Shown piece by piece: positions 28,447 through 41,097 of a stretch of 64,000 bases of DNA. The notes beneath the pieces were generated by a model. That model saw nothing but the letters and a program-made list of their open reading frames with translations, was not told the DNA's origin and made no database searches. Origin of the DNA: Fuscovulum blasticum DSM 2131 (GTDB taxonomy: Bacteria; Pseudomonadota; Alphaproteobacteria; Rhodobacterales; Rhodobacteraceae). Where the stretch lies: positions 1-64,000 of the forward strand of contig NZ_PZKE01000007.1 of the NCBI RefSeq assembly GCF_003034965.1. The letters run 5' to 3'. Within the stretch, counting starts at the first letter, position 1; each line of letters starts with the position of its first letter. The position numbers and the translations under genes are program-made.

Positions 28447-28544
28447 AGCTTGATGTCCGAGGCTTGGGGCTGGGCGTTCAGCTTTTCATCGATCTGGGCA
28501 TTCGCGGCGCTGCGGTCCTGCTCGACCAGATTGTAATCGGTCAT
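28443..28544 (-). CDS. 33-aa small ORF, first gene of the cargo operon
   Basis: Starts MTDYNLVEQDRSAANAQ and ends in ASDIKL. It is too short to assign. Support comes from the ATGA overlap with the next gene and a GGACAG element upstream. Its start codon shares the palindrome CATG with the plus-strand tniQ frame, so the two frames diverge from the same bases. It may be a genuine leader or the end of a lost gene. Confidence 0.4.
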   Translation of the reverse strand: MTDYNLVEQDRSAANAQIDEKLNAQPQASDIKL

Positions 28545-30210
28545 GGGGCTGTCCTGGCGCCGCATCTTGCAACTTGAGCCCGAGGCCCTGCAGGATCTGG
28601 CCGATCTCACCGGGGCGGATCCGGACGACTTCGCAGCACACAGCTGCATGCCAACGGGCGCGGGCGGCTTCCAGTTCAGAGGCCGCGATCTCCCCCGAGC
28701 CTTTCTCGACCGCTCCACACTGAAGCTCTGCCCGCGCTGCGTGCAGGCTGACATTGTGGATCATCGTCGAACCGGCGGTCGGGCAGAATGGCAGATTGAT
28801 CTGCTCAATGTCTGTCCGGTCCATGGCGTTCTGTTCCAAGCGCTGACACTGCCGGACTATCCGCGCTGCCCGCATGACTTTGCGGGCAGGATGGCCGAGG
28901 GGGCATTGTTGGTGCAAGCAGGGCCACAGGCTTGGCGCTTTGCGCGTTACCTGTCTGATCGTCTCCTTCGGCCTTCCCATGGTGAAACCTCCGCGTGGCT
29001 GGATGCCCTGCCGATCGATGTCGCCGCGCGGCTGTGCGAGAATGCCGGCATTCTGATGCTGCACGGCCCAGCCGCGCAACTGAAGGCCTTGGATCGCGAA
29101 GCCCGCGTCCAAGCTAATGCCACAGGCTTTGCCATCTGTGCCAACGGCCCGGAGGCACTGAGAGACGCCTATGACGGCATCCGCCACCAGTCCTCCAGCG
29201 ACAGAGGGGGTTCTACACCGACTTCGGCTTCTATACCCGCTGGCTGCAACGCCTGTCGCAGCCGGACCGTCACCGTCCGGTCCTCGATCACTTCCGGACC
29301 TTCGTGCTGGAGAGCTACCCTCTCACGCCGGGGCAGGAGGTGTTGGGGAAGCCCCGCACCGAGCAGCGCTGGTTCTCTTGGGCCGATTTGGGGCGCAGGC
29401 ACGGGCTGAGCACCGGGCGCATTGCCCGCTTCCAGAATGCCAAGGGCCTGAGAGGGAACGATCTACGGCGGGTGGCGCCCGGTCAGCATGAAGACGAGTT
29501 GACCGCCCTGGCATCGGGTCTTGATCGCAAGCAGGCCGCTCGGCGCCTGAACCTTCATCCCTCGGCCATCGACCGTTTTGCCGAGGTCGGGGTCCTGCGG
29601 CATGCCATCGCCCTGCCGCAGATGGACAGGCTGTTCCTAGGGCGCGATCTCGACCGGTTCATGGCTTCGATCTTCGACAGGGCGATGGTTGTGGACTACG
29701 AGCAAGAGGGGGGCGTTTCCCCTGCACAGCATCGCCAACAAGGCCAAGTTGCAACATGCTGATCTGCTGCGTGCCGTCCAGAACGGCCGATTGAAAGCTG
29801 CCTGGCGGCTGCGCCACCTCGACGGCCTGCCTGCCCTCAGACTGGATCTGGCTGAGGTCAAGTCGGCCTTCGAGGCGCCGCCGCTCACTGGCCTCACACG
29901 AACCGATCTGAACAAACGACTGCATATCAACTGCTCGACCGTCAGCCTTTTACTATCCCGGCGCATGATCGACAGCACGCGGGCCACCAATCCCCGCACC
30001 CGCCAGAGCCTGTCGCTGATCGCCCCCGAGGCGGTGGATCGCTTCATCGCGACCTACCTGCCGCTCGGCCTAATGGCCCATGATCTTGGCACGCAGGCAA
30101 AACATGTCTCCGCCCGGCTCGACAAGGCCGAGGTCCGGCCCATTCCTTTGCCGGACCGCTGTAGCATGATCTATATTCGCGCAGAGGCCGCGCCCGTCAT
30201 CGCGATCTAA
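28543..30210 (+). pseudogene. tniQ: TniQ-family targeting protein, 5'-truncated and frameshifted
   Basis: TniQ/TnsD-family protein, the target-site selector of Tn7/Tn5053-type transposons. The zinc-binding pairs CPRC (63-66) and CPVH (91-94) are intact. The reading changes frame twice: one base is missing in the G run at 29206-29210, before FYTDFGFYTRWL, and one is extra in the G run near 29694-29699, before FPLHSIANKAKL. Across the shifts it encodes about 555 residues with HTH-like segments near the C-terminus. The usual N-terminal start (ES...SWL region) is missing; an in-frame stop lies at 28534. Both shifts are in G homopolymers, so sequencing error is possible. Position at the element end next to tRNA-Lys suggests tRNA targeting. 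Confidence 0.8.
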
Positions 30211-30232
30211 AACCGAAGCATCGCAGAACTGC

Positions 30233-30257
30233 GCCCCGTCGATCCCATCGGCGGGGC
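30233..30257 (+). terminator. Terminator after tniQ
   Basis: Stem GCCCCGTCGAT / ATCGGCGGGGC with a 3-nt loop, followed by TTTCT. It is 23 bp beyond the tniQ stop. Confidence 0.7.
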
Positions 30258-30296
30258 TTTCTCATGACCGCAAAACGCTCTCAACGCCCCGACAAA

Positions 30297-30373
30297 AGAG
30301 GGTTGAGTTAATCTCGCATGCGGTTTGAGATAATCTCAGCGTCGTTTGCGATACTTACCCGTGTCGCCTGACA
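30297..30373 (-). repeat. Right-end repeat array of the Tn7-like element
   Basis: Reading inward from 30373: TGTCAGGCGACACGGGTAAG, then AAGTATCGCAAACGACGCTG, then GATTATCTCAAACCGCATGC, then GATTAACTCAACCC. The closely spaced motif copies, about 22 bp apart, match those at the left end in the opposite orientation. Confidence 0.7.
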
Positions 30374-30383
30374 ATCTGAAAAG

Positions 30384-30459
30384 TGGTGAGCCCGACAGGA
30401 TTCGAACCTGTGACCCACTGATTAAAAGTCAGTTGCTCTACCAACTGAGCTACGGGCCC
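30384..30459 (-). tRNA. tRNA-Lys (TTT)
   Basis: Complete cloverleaf. Acceptor GGGCCCG pairs with CGGGCTC, the D arm is TAGCTCAGTTGGTAGAGC, the anticodon loop is CTTTTAA (TTT), the T arm is CACAGGTTCGAATCCTGT, and CCA is encoded. The transposon's right end lies 10 bp beyond its 3' end. Confidence 0.98.
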
Positions 30460-30530
30460 ACGCCGCGGCTGGCTAAGGCAAGGCGCCTTTGGCGTCAAGC
30501 CCTTAATGCCGCGGTTTCTTAAGGGATGTG

Positions 30531-30606
30531 TGGTGAGCCGTGGAGGGTTCGAACCTCCGACAAGCTGATTAAGAGTCAGCTGCTCTACCAACTGAGCTAA
30601 CGGCCC
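30531..30606 (-). tRNA. tRNA-Lys (CTT)
   Basis: Complete cloverleaf. Acceptor GGGCCGT pairs with ACGGCTC, anticodon loop CTCTTAA (CTT), T arm CGGAGGTTCGAACCCTCC, CCA encoded. It lies 71 bp upstream of the other tRNA-Lys on the same strand, probably co-transcribed. Confidence 0.98.
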
Positions 30607-30698
30607 ACACACGGGTGCCTTTAAGGGGGCTTGCGGCGGGGGTCAAGGGCTATCGACACCGGCTGGAAATCTGCAGGGTCCAGGCGTATATGCGGGGG

Positions 30699-31535
30699 AT
30701 GACGCACGCATCCCCCACAGATCTGCCCTTTCTCAAGATGCACGGGGCCGGAAACGACTTTGTCGTGATTGATTCGCGCGGCCGGGCGGCGGTGACGACG
30801 GCAGCGCTGGCACGCGCGGTGGGGGACAGGAACCGCGGCGTCGGCTTTGACCAGCTTGCCGAGATTCGCGACGCGGACGATGCCGATTTCGCGCTGGACT
30901 TCTGGAACAACGATGGCAGCCGCGCGGGGGCCTGTGGCAATGCCACCCGCTGCGTGGCCGATCATGTGATGCGCGGGCTGGGCAAGGGTGCCGTCACCTT
31001 GCGCACCAGCCGTGGCCTGCTGCGCGCCGAGCGGCTGGCCGACGGGCGGGTGAATGTGAACATGGGCCATCCGCAGCGCCTGTGGCAGGCGGTGCCGCTG
31101 GCGCAGGTGGCGGATATGCTGCACCTGCCCCTGCCCGGTGATCCGGTGGCCCTTGGCATGGGTAATCCGCATTGCGTGATGTTCGTCGCGGATGCCGAGG
31201 TGGTGGATCTTGCGGCAAAGGGCCCGGTCTACGAACACGATCCGCTGTTCCCCCAGCGGACGAATGTCGAATTTGCCAGCGTGATCGGGCCTGACCGGCT
31301 GCGGATGCGGGTCTGGGAGCGCGGGGCCGGCATCACGCTGGCCTGCGGGTCTGGCGCCTGTGCCACGGCGGTGGCGGCGCATCTGCGGGGTCTGACCGGA
31401 CGGCGGGTGGTGCTGGAACTGGATGGCGGCACGCTGGTGGTTGACTGGCGCGAGGATGGCGTCTGGCTGACCGGGCCTGTGACCTATGTCTTCGAAGGCC
31501 GGTTTTCGGCCGGTTTTCTTGCGGCGCTGTCATGA
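30699..31535 (+). CDS. dapF: Diaminopimelate epimerase
   Basis: 278-aa PLP-independent epimerase converting LL- to meso-diaminopimelate for lysine and peptidoglycan. Catalytic cysteines C79 (ACGNATRC) and C216 (ACGSGACA) are present, with the N-terminal [12 protein letters not shown] motif. ATG 30699 gives normal family length; ATG 30690 is nine bases upstream in frame and also possible. It overlaps mtaB as ATGA. Confidence 0.96.
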   Translation: MTHASPTDLPFLKMHGAGNDFVVIDSRGRAAVTTAALARAVGDRNRGVGFDQLAEIRDADDADFALDFWNNDGSRAGACGNATRCVADHVMRGLGKGAVTLRTSRGLLRAERLADGRVNVNMGHPQRLWQAVPLAQVADMLHLPLPGDPVALGMGNPHCVMFVADAEVVDLAAKGPVYEHDPLFPQRTNVEFASVIGPDRLRMRVWERGAGITLACGSGACATAVAAHLRGLTGRRVVLELDGGTLVVDWREDGVWLTGPVTYVFEGRFSAGFLAALS

Positions 31536-32797
31536 AGCCGCCGGTTTTCGCCACGCTGGGCTGCCGTCTGAATGCCTATGAGACGGAGGCGATGAAGGAA
31601 CTTGCCATGGCGGCGGGGCTGGATGGGGCGGTGGTGGTGAACACCTGTGCCGTGACATCCGAGGCGGTGCGCAAGGCCAAGCAGGAAATCCGCCGTCTGG
31701 CGCGCGAAAACCCCGGTGCGGCGGTCATCGTCACCGGATGCGCGGCGCAGACCGAGCCTGAGACCTTTGCGGCGATGCCCGAGGTGACGCGGGTCATCGG
31801 CAACCACGAAAAGATGCAGGCGGAAACCTGGACCGGGCTGGCCGCGCCGGTTGATCTGATTGGCGTGACCGAGAAGGTTCAGGTCAACGACATCATGTCG
31901 GTCAGGGAAACCGCCGGCCACCTGATTGACGGGTTCGGCCGGGTGCGGGCCTATGTCCAGGTACAGAACGGCTGCGACCACCGCTGCACCTTCTGCATCA
32001 TTCCCTATGGCCGCGGCAATTCCCGCTCGGTGCCGGCAGGGGTTGTGGTCGAACAGATCCGGCGGCTGGTGGACAAGGGGTTTCTTGAAGTTGTCCTGAC
32101 CGGGGTGGATCTGACAAGCTGGGGCGCCGATCTGCCCGGAACACCACGGCTGGGTGATCTGGTGATGCGCATCCTGCGGCTGGTGCCGGATCTGGCGCGG
32201 CTGCGGATCAGCTCGATCGACAGCATCGAGGCGGACGAGAATCTGATGCTTGCCATCGCCACCGAACCGAGGCTGATGCCGCATCTGCATCTGAGCCTGC
32301 AATCGGGCGATGACATGATCCTGAAACGGATGAAGCGCCGCCATCTGCGCGACGACGCGATCCGGTTCTGCGAAGAGGCCCGCCGCCTGCGCCCTGACAT
32401 GGTTTTCGGGGCCGACATCATTGCCGGTTTCCCGACCGAAACCGAGGCGATGTTCGACAATTCATTGAAACTGGTCGAAGACTGCGACCTGACCTTCCTG
32501 CACGTCTTTCCCTACAGCGCCCGCAAGGGCACCCCGGCGGCACGGATGCCGGCGGTGAAGGGGCCGGAGGTGCGCGAGCGGGCGGCACGGTTGCGGGGGG
32601 CGGGCGATCTGGCGCTGGCCCGGCATCTGGCGGCACAGGTCGGGCAGGTGCATCGGGTGCTGACCGAGACGCCGTGGATGGGCCGGACCGAACAGTTCAC
32701 CGAAGTCAGCTTTGCCGAAGATCAGCCCGAGGGCCGGATCGTGACGGCGCGGATGACGGGGGTGAAAGACGGGCGGCTGACTGCAGTGCCGGTCTGA
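31532..32797 (+). CDS. mtaB: tRNA t6A37 methylthiotransferase
   Basis: 421-aa radical-SAM enzyme that converts t6A to ms2t6A at position 37 of ANN-decoding tRNAs. The N-terminal UPF0004 domain has cluster ligands C11, C39 and C70; the radical SAM cluster is C148-x3-C152-x2-C155 (CDHRCTFC); a C-terminal TRAM-like stretch follows. The [10 protein letters not shown] start is characteristic of MtaB rather than MiaB or RimO. Translationally coupled to dapF. Confidence 0.95.
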   Translation: MKPPVFATLGCRLNAYETEAMKELAMAAGLDGAVVVNTCAVTSEAVRKAKQEIRRLARENPGAAVIVTGCAAQTEPETFAAMPEVTRVIGNHEKMQAETWTGLAAPVDLIGVTEKVQVNDIMSVRETAGHLIDGFGRVRAYVQVQNGCDHRCTFCIIPYGRGNSRSVPAGVVVEQIRRLVDKGFLEVVLTGVDLTSWGADLPGTPRLGDLVMRILRLVPDLARLRISSIDSIEADENLMLAIATEPRLMPHLHLSLQSGDDMILKRMKRRHLRDDAIRFCEEARRLRPDMVFGADIIAGFPTETEAMFDNSLKLVEDCDLTFLHVFPYSARKGTPAARMPAVKGPEVRERAARLRGAGDLALARHLAAQVGQVHRVLTETPWMGRTEQFTEVSFAEDQPEGRIVTARMTGVKDGRLTAVPV

Positions 32798-32867
32798 TGG
32801 TGATCTTGCCGGTGCGCCGCCCCTCTGCCAGCCTGAGCGGAGCGGTTCAGCGGCGGAGACCACGACC

Positions 32868-33302
32868 ATGAACGGAGAGATGACGCAAAAGGTGCATGAC
32901 GCGGCTTGTCACTGTGGAACCGTGCGCTTCCGGGTCCGGCTGGCTGATGGGTTCGACAGCCGGCGCCGTTGCACCTGTTCGTATTGCCGAATGCGGGGGG
33001 CCGTCGCGGTTTCGGCGCGGCTGGACGACATCGAGTTTCTGGCCGGCGCGGAAAACCTGACGCTTTACCAGTTCAACACCCGCACGGCGAAGCACTACTT
33101 CTGCAAGACCTGCGGTATCTACACCCACCACCAGCGGCGGTCCGACCCCAGCCAGTTCGGCATCAACGCTGCCTGTCTGGCCGGGGTCAGCCCGTTCGAT
33201 TTTGCCGAGGTGCCGGTGATGGATGGCGTGTCGCACCCGGCCGACTCTGGCGGCAGCGCCAGGGTGGCCGGCATCCTGCGCTATGAACCGCAGCCCGACT
33301 GA
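32868..33302 (+). CDS. GFA-family (Mss4-like fold) zinc protein
   Basis: 144-aa protein of the glutathione-dependent formaldehyde-activating enzyme family. Zinc ligands are C14/C16 (CHC), C35, C37 and C40 (CTCSYC), and C79/C82 (CKTC). The family name does not establish formaldehyde activity and many members are uncharacterised. It stands 70 bp after mtaB, perhaps read through from it. Confidence 0.88.
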   Translation: MNGEMTQKVHDAACHCGTVRFRVRLADGFDSRRRCTCSYCRMRGAVAVSARLDDIEFLAGAENLTLYQFNTRTAKHYFCKTCGIYTHHQRRSDPSQFGINAACLAGVSPFDFAEVPVMDGVSHPADSGGSARVAGILRYEPQPD

Positions 33303-33310
33303 CGGACGGA

Positions 33311-34360
33311 TCAGCGACGAATGGTGTCGCCAAGGTCCAGCGTCGGCTCCAGCTCGATGATCTCGGGCGCGCCCGGTGACCGCTTGCCGGCAATGATCTC
33401 GGCCGCGCGGCGGCCGATTTCCAGCCGGCAGGCATCCATCGTGGCCAACTTGCGCGGCAGGCCGTCCAGCAGTTCCATCCCGTTGAAGCCCGCAAGGCCC
33501 AGTTTGCCGGGCACGTCGATGCCATGGTCAAGGCACCACAGCAGGCCGCCGGCGCCGATCATGTCATTCGAGTAGTAGAGGAAATCGACATCCGGGCTGC
33601 GTTTCAGCAGCGCCTCGGTCATTTCGCGGCCCTTCAGCAGCGATGACCCGCCGGTGTAATATTCGCGGTCAACGATCGACAGGCCGGCGCGGGACAGCAC
33701 CTCCTGGAACCCGTCCAGCCGTTTGCGGGCGCGGTGGTCGGCCACGGGCATATGGGTGCCCAGAAAAGCGATGCGGCGATAACCGGCGCCGATGATCGCC
33801 TCGGCCATCTTGCGGCCGGCGCGGTAATGCGAAATGCCCACGGCCGAGACGACCGGCGTGCCGTCGGTATCCATGATCTCGACCACCGGAATTCCGGCCT
33901 GGGCCAGCATCGCGCGCGAGGCGTCGGAATGTTCCACCCCGGCCAGGATGATGCCCGAAGGCCGCCAGGACAGCATTTCGTAGATCACCCGCTCTTCCCG
34001 GTCGGCGTCATAGTTCGACACGCCGACCACGGGCTGCAGGCCGGTGTCTTCCAGCACCTCGGAGATACCGGTCATCACCTCGGGGAAAACCATGTTCGAC
34101 AGCGAGGGGATGATCACGCCGACAAGGTTGACCCGCTGGCTGGCCAGCGCGCCGGCAATCTTGTTCGGCACATAGCCAAGCGAACGCGCCGCTTCCAGCA
34201 CCCGTTCGCGCGTGGTGTCGGACACGTCACCGCGGTTGCGAAGAACCCGGCTGACGGTCATCTCGCTGACGCCCGAGGCTTCTGAAACATCGCGTAGCGT
34301 CAGCGGACGGCGGGGATCTGGCGGCGGCTTTGACACTGGACCTGGCTTCCGAAAGGGCAC
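33311..34360 (-). CDS. LacI-family transcriptional regulator (GntR-like)
   Basis: 349-aa repressor. The N-terminal HTH is LTLRDVSEASGVSEMTVSRVLRN, the hinge helix is PNKIAGALASQR, and a periplasmic-binding-protein-like sugar domain follows. It resembles gluconate-operon repressors. The start is GTG at 34360. Palindromic sites upstream suggest autoregulation. No sugar catabolic genes adjoin, so the regulated pathway is unknown. Confidence 0.92.
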   Translation of the reverse strand: MPFRKPGPVSKPPPDPRRPLTLRDVSEASGVSEMTVSRVLRNRGDVSDTTRERVLEAARSLGYVPNKIAGALASQRVNLVGVIIPSLSNMVFPEVMTGISEVLEDTGLQPVVGVSNYDADREERVIYEMLSWRPSGIILAGVEHSDASRAMLAQAGIPVVEIMDTDGTPVVSAVGISHYRAGRKMAEAIIGAGYRRIAFLGTHMPVADHRARKRLDGFQEVLSRAGLSIVDREYYTGGSSLLKGREMTEALLKRSPDVDFLYYSNDMIGAGGLLWCLDHGIDVPGKLGLAGFNGMELLDGLPRKLATMDACRLEIGRRAAEIIAGKRSPGAPEIIELEPTLDLGDTIRR

Positions 34361-34367
34361 TGGAATC

Positions 34368-34430
34368 TTGTTAGCGCCAAAGGAAGGCCTTGTCCAAGGT
34401 GCAATCCTTTGCTACCGATAGCGCTAACGG
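34368..34430. promoter_or_regulatory. LacI-type operator pair
   Basis: TTGTTAGCGCCAA (34368-34380) and CCGATAGCGCTAACGG (34415-34430) both resemble the palindrome TGTTAGCGCTAACA used by LacI-family repressors. They are about 50 bp apart, directly upstream of the GTG start. They probably bind the adjacent LacI protein; inference from motif shape. Confidence 0.65.
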
Positions 34431-34606
34431 CACCCGCGCCGGCGATACCCCTGCGTCCGCAAGCTCTCAGACGGTGGCGCAAGGGAAAAATGAGGGGGAG
34501 TGGTGGGCCAAAAATCGCTCCCCCTTACCATTTCAGGCAAAATTCATCGCGGGCCAATGCGGCAGAGTTGCCTTGCCGTGGCAGTTTGTGCATTGAAGGC
34601 GGCGGC

Positions 34607-34682
34607 GGCCCCGTAGCTCAACGGATAGAGCGTCCCCCTCCTAAGGGGAAGGTTGCAGGTTCAAGTCCTGCCGGGGTCACCA
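34607..34682 (+). tRNA. tRNA-Arg (CCT)
   Basis: Complete cloverleaf. Acceptor GGCCCCG pairs with CGGGGTC, D arm TAGCTCAACGGATAGAGC, anticodon loop CTCCTAA (CCT), T arm GCAGGTTCAAGTCCTGC, CCA encoded. Confidence 0.97.
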
Positions 34683-34780
34683 GATAGCCTGTCAGTGCTG
34701 GTGTGGGGGAAGGGTCTGCCGGGCAAGGGGCCACCTTCCGCCAGACCTGGACACGGCCCTGGCAAGAAAAGGACGCCTGA

Positions 34781-36166
34781 ATGCACCTGGTCAACCGCAC
34801 CTTCGACGAACTTGCCCCGGGCGATGTGGCCGAGATGCGGCGGCTGATCACGGCGGATGATGCCTATATCTTCGCCGTCGCCTCGGGCAATCACAACCCG
34901 ATGCACTTGACCGACAGCGATCTGGACGGCGATGGCCAGACCGAGCGTGTCGTGCCGGGCATGTTGGTGGCCTCGCTGATCTCGGCGGTTCTGGGGATGA
35001 AACTGCCCGGCCCGGGAACGCTGTATCGCCGGCAGGTGCTGGATTTCCATGCCCGCGTTCATGCCGGTGAAGAGATGATTACCCGGGTCGAGGTGCTGGA
35101 GAAACTGGCGGATGGCGCGGTTCGGCTGGCCACATCGGTCAGGCGCGCGGGCGATGGCGTGCCCGTGCTGACTGGCGAAGCCGTGGTTCAGGCCCCGTCC
35201 GAAAAGTTTGACCATGACGGGATCGAGGTTCCGGGCCTGATCGTGGAACGCCACCGTCATTTCGAGGCGCTTCTGGCCCGTGCCCGCCCCTTGCCTGCGC
35301 TGCCAACCGCCGTGGTCTGTCCGGACGATCCGAATTCGTTGCAGGGGGCGTTGCTGGCGGCTGAGGAGGGGATCATCACCCCGGTGCTGATTGGCCGGGC
35401 CGCGGCAATTCAGGCCGTGGCGCAGGAGACGGGCGCCGATCTGACCGGGGTCGAGATCGTGGATGTTGCCGAAGACACGGCCGCGGCGGCAATGGCCTGC
35501 GCGATGGTGCGCGAAGGGCGCGTGGCGGCGGTGATGAAGGGGCACCTGCACACCGACGATCTGCTGCGCCCCATGCTGGACAAGGATCTTGGGCTGCGGG
35601 TCGGACGCAGGTTTACCCATGTCTTCGTGATGGATGTTCCCGGCCAGCCCGAACCCGTGATGGTGACCGATGCGGCGATCAACATCGCCCCCGATCTGAC
35701 AACCAAGGTCGACATCTGCCAGAACGCCATTGATCTGGCACTTTCGCTGGGGATGGAGCCGCGCGTTGGTGTGCTGTCGGCGGTTGAGACGGTGAACCCG
35801 GCGATCCAGTCCTCGATCGACGCGGCGCTGCTGTCCAAGATGGCGGATCGCGGCCAGATCACCGGCGGGCTGGTCGAAGGGCCACTGGCCATGGACAACG
35901 CGGTGGACATCGGGGCGGCGCGGACCAAGGGGCTGAAGGGGGGCGTCGCCGGCCGGGCGAACATCCTGGTGGTGCCGGGCCTGGATGCGGGCAACATGCT
36001 GGCCAAGCAACTGGCCTTCATGAGCCATGCCGAAGGCGCCGGTCTGGTCCTGGGCGCGCGCGTGCCGGTTATCCTGAACTCGCGCTCGGACAGCCCGATG
36101 TCTCGGCTGGCCTCCTGCGCGGTGGCGGCCATCCATCACTTTGCGCAGCAGGGCAAGCGGCGGTGA
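34781..36166 (+). CDS. MaoC hydratase - phosphate acetyl/butyryltransferase fusion
   Basis: 461-aa bifunctional protein. Residues about 5-145 form a MaoC-like hot-dog domain with the hydratase motif around NHNPMHLTD. Residues about 165-455 form a phosphate acetyl/butyryltransferase domain (VMKGHLHTDDLLRPML, TDAAINIAPDL, GLVEGPLAMDNA). It is annotated in many genomes as bifunctional enoyl-CoA hydratase/phosphate acetyltransferase and likely interconverts acyl-CoA and acyl-phosphate. It has no acetate kinase neighbour here and follows tRNA-Arg by 98 bp. Confidence 0.92.
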   Translation: MHLVNRTFDELAPGDVAEMRRLITADDAYIFAVASGNHNPMHLTDSDLDGDGQTERVVPGMLVASLISAVLGMKLPGPGTLYRRQVLDFHARVHAGEEMITRVEVLEKLADGAVRLATSVRRAGDGVPVLTGEAVVQAPSEKFDHDGIEVPGLIVERHRHFEALLARARPLPALPTAVVCPDDPNSLQGALLAAEEGIITPVLIGRAAAIQAVAQETGADLTGVEIVDVAEDTAAAAMACAMVREGRVAAVMKGHLHTDDLLRPMLDKDLGLRVGRRFTHVFVMDVPGQPEPVMVTDAAINIAPDLTTKVDICQNAIDLALSLGMEPRVGVLSAVETVNPAIQSSIDAALLSKMADRGQITGGLVEGPLAMDNAVDIGAARTKGLKGGVAGRANILVVPGLDAGNMLAKQLAFMSHAEGAGLVLGARVPVILNSRSDSPMSRLASCAVAAIHHFAQQGKRR

Positions 36167-36187
36167 TCGGGCAGCGCGCGCTGAACC

Positions 36188-37323
36188 TCAGGATGCGGCT
36201 TGCAGGGCGGCAACCAGGTCTGTGACCGGCAGAACGACCGGATTGCCCCGCATTGAGGAACTGGCGCGGGCCGCTTCGGCCACTTCCAAGTGCCGGGCGG
36301 GGGCAAGGCCCTGTGCGGCAAGCCCCGGCAGGCCGGCGGCCCGCACCCATGCGCCAAGGGTTTCGGGCGCGGCATCCGCCGCCCCGACAAGGGCGTCGGC
36401 AATCCAGCCAAAAACCAGATCAAGCCGGCGGGCGGTGTCGCCGGTCGCATGGCGGCGGTTGAGCCGCATGATCGCCGGCAGCAGCGCCCCGCAGATGGCG
36501 CCATGCGGGGCAGGGGTGAACCCTCCGATCACGCCCGCCAGCCCGTGAACCGCGCCAAGACCGGCGTTGGTCAAGGCAAGCCCCCCGGTCAGGCTGACCC
36601 AGGCCAGCGCGTCCCGCGCCTGCGGATCTTCGGTTTCCATCAGCCGGACCAAGGCGGCCACCCCCTGACCAATGGCAGGGGCCGTGATGGCATCGGTAAA
36701 GGCATTGGCCTTGCAGGACACATAGGGTTCAATGACCTGCGTGATCGCATCCAGCCCCGAGGCCAGCGTGATGCTGCGCGGGGTGTGGTCCGTCAGGCCC
36801 GGGTCAATGATTGCCAGCCGGGCCAGCATCCGGTCATCGCGCAGCGAAACCTTCCGGCCATGGTCAGGCAGGCCGATAACCGCGTTGCGCGTTACCTCGG
36901 CCCCCGTTCCGGCGGTGGTGGGCAGGGCGATGAACGGCAGCGGCGGCGCGGCAAGCGGCAGCGCCTGCCCGACGATTTCAAGATGCGGCACCGGGCCGCC
37001 CGGCGCGGGAACAAGGGCGGCCAGAGCCTTGCCCAGATCCAGCGCCGCCCCGCCGCCGATGGCGGCCACCCACAGCGGCCGGAACGGGCGGCTTGCTTGC
37101 AGGGCGTCCTCAAGCAGGGCAAGTGTGGGTTCCTGTCCGCAGGGCAGGGCAAGGATCTCGGCCCCCTCGGCCCGAAGCCCGTCCATCAGCCAGGCCGCGC
37201 GGGCGGGGTTCGCGCCATGCACGATCAGCCCGCGCCCGCCAAAGGCGCGAATGGCGGCGGGTGCCTTGGCGGCCTCGCCCCGGCCGAACAGGATGCGGCC
37301 CGGGGCGATGATCGAAAAGGGTG

Positions 37324-37327
<4 letters not shown>
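36188..37327 (-). CDS. Iron-containing alcohol dehydrogenase
   Basis: 379-aa group III dehydrogenase. The NAD-binding [11 protein letters not shown] segment, [12 protein letters not shown], and metal-binding residues in [19 protein letters not shown] and [12 protein letters not shown] are visible. ATG 37327 overlaps the glpK stop (ATGA); a longer frame to 37456 would run through glpK. Position as the last gene of the glycerol operon suggests oxidation of glycerol or a related alcohol, but substrate assignment is inference. Confidence 0.88.
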
Positions 37328-38809
<1,482 letters not shown>

Positions 38810-38851
38810 TGCGGCAGGCCTTTGCAGCGGGTGCCCGGTGCGGGGCAAGGG

Positions 38852-38877
38852 GCGGGCGGCCCGATTGGGCCGCCCGT
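38852..38877 (-). terminator. Intercistronic stem-loop between glpV and glpK
   Basis: Perfect 9-bp stem GGGCGGCCC / GGGCCGCCC with a 4-nt loop and no U tract, 11 bp after the glpV stop. It is more likely a stability or attenuation structure that lowers glpK expression relative to the transporter than a full terminator. Confidence 0.6.
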
Positions 38878-38887
38878 CCGGTTCGGT

Positions 38888-40609
<1,722 letters not shown>

Positions 40610-40693
40610 CGTGTTCCTCCCATTGAACAGATTTGGTTCGTGTCGGACCGGCGGCAGGCTCCTCATCCCGCCGCCCGCCAGCGTTGTTCCTTG

Positions 40694-41097
40694 CTACACC
40701 AGCCAGAACACCACTATGGCATAGCCAAGGCAGATCAGCATCGGCGGCCAGCCCAGGCTGCCGATGAAGTAAAGCCAGATCAGATGGATCAAGGCCGACC
40801 CGAGCAGCGTGATGAACAGCCGGTCGCCCCGGGTGGTTTCGATCCGCAGAATCCCGACACGGGGCGTTTCGGGCCAGCGGATGGCAAGCAATGTCATCAC
40901 GATCAGCAGGCAGGCAATCACCCAGAAAAACAGGGCAATCGGAAAGGTCCAGGCCATCCAGCCGCCGGGGATCAGTGGGGCAACCCAGTCTTTCGCGCCG
41001 TCCTTGACCGGCACGGCCCAGCACAGGGCGGCCAGAACCGCGCCCATCACGGCGGCAAGGGCGGCGTAGATCGTGGCCCAGCGGGATGCGGTCATCA

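Larger units (their letters stand above)
20272..30373 (+). mobile_element. Tn7/Tn5053-superfamily-like element beside tRNA-Lys
   Basis: The ends are TGTCAGGCGACAAGGGTAAG (left) and, read inward from the right, TGTCAGGCGACACGGGTAAG: TG...CA termini, 19 of 20 identical. Both ends continue with repeats of a TTATCTCAAACGAC-like motif, as expected for TnsB/TniA binding arrays. Flanks are ATCCG (20267-20271) and ATCTG (30374-30378), a near 5-bp duplication. The right end lies about 10 bp from the 3' end of tRNA-Lys, and a tniQ gene is the right-most gene. No TniA/TnsB or TniB/TnsC gene is present. The cargo is ietAS, two metallophosphoesterases, small ORFs and IS insertions. Superfamily placement is inference from ends plus TniQ. 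Confidence 0.75.

Noticed and set aside
20272-30373. CRISPR-associated transposon (CAST)
   Set aside because: No cas genes, Cas12k or repeat array inside the element; the CRISPR array at 1-632 is 20 kb away and type I-C-like.
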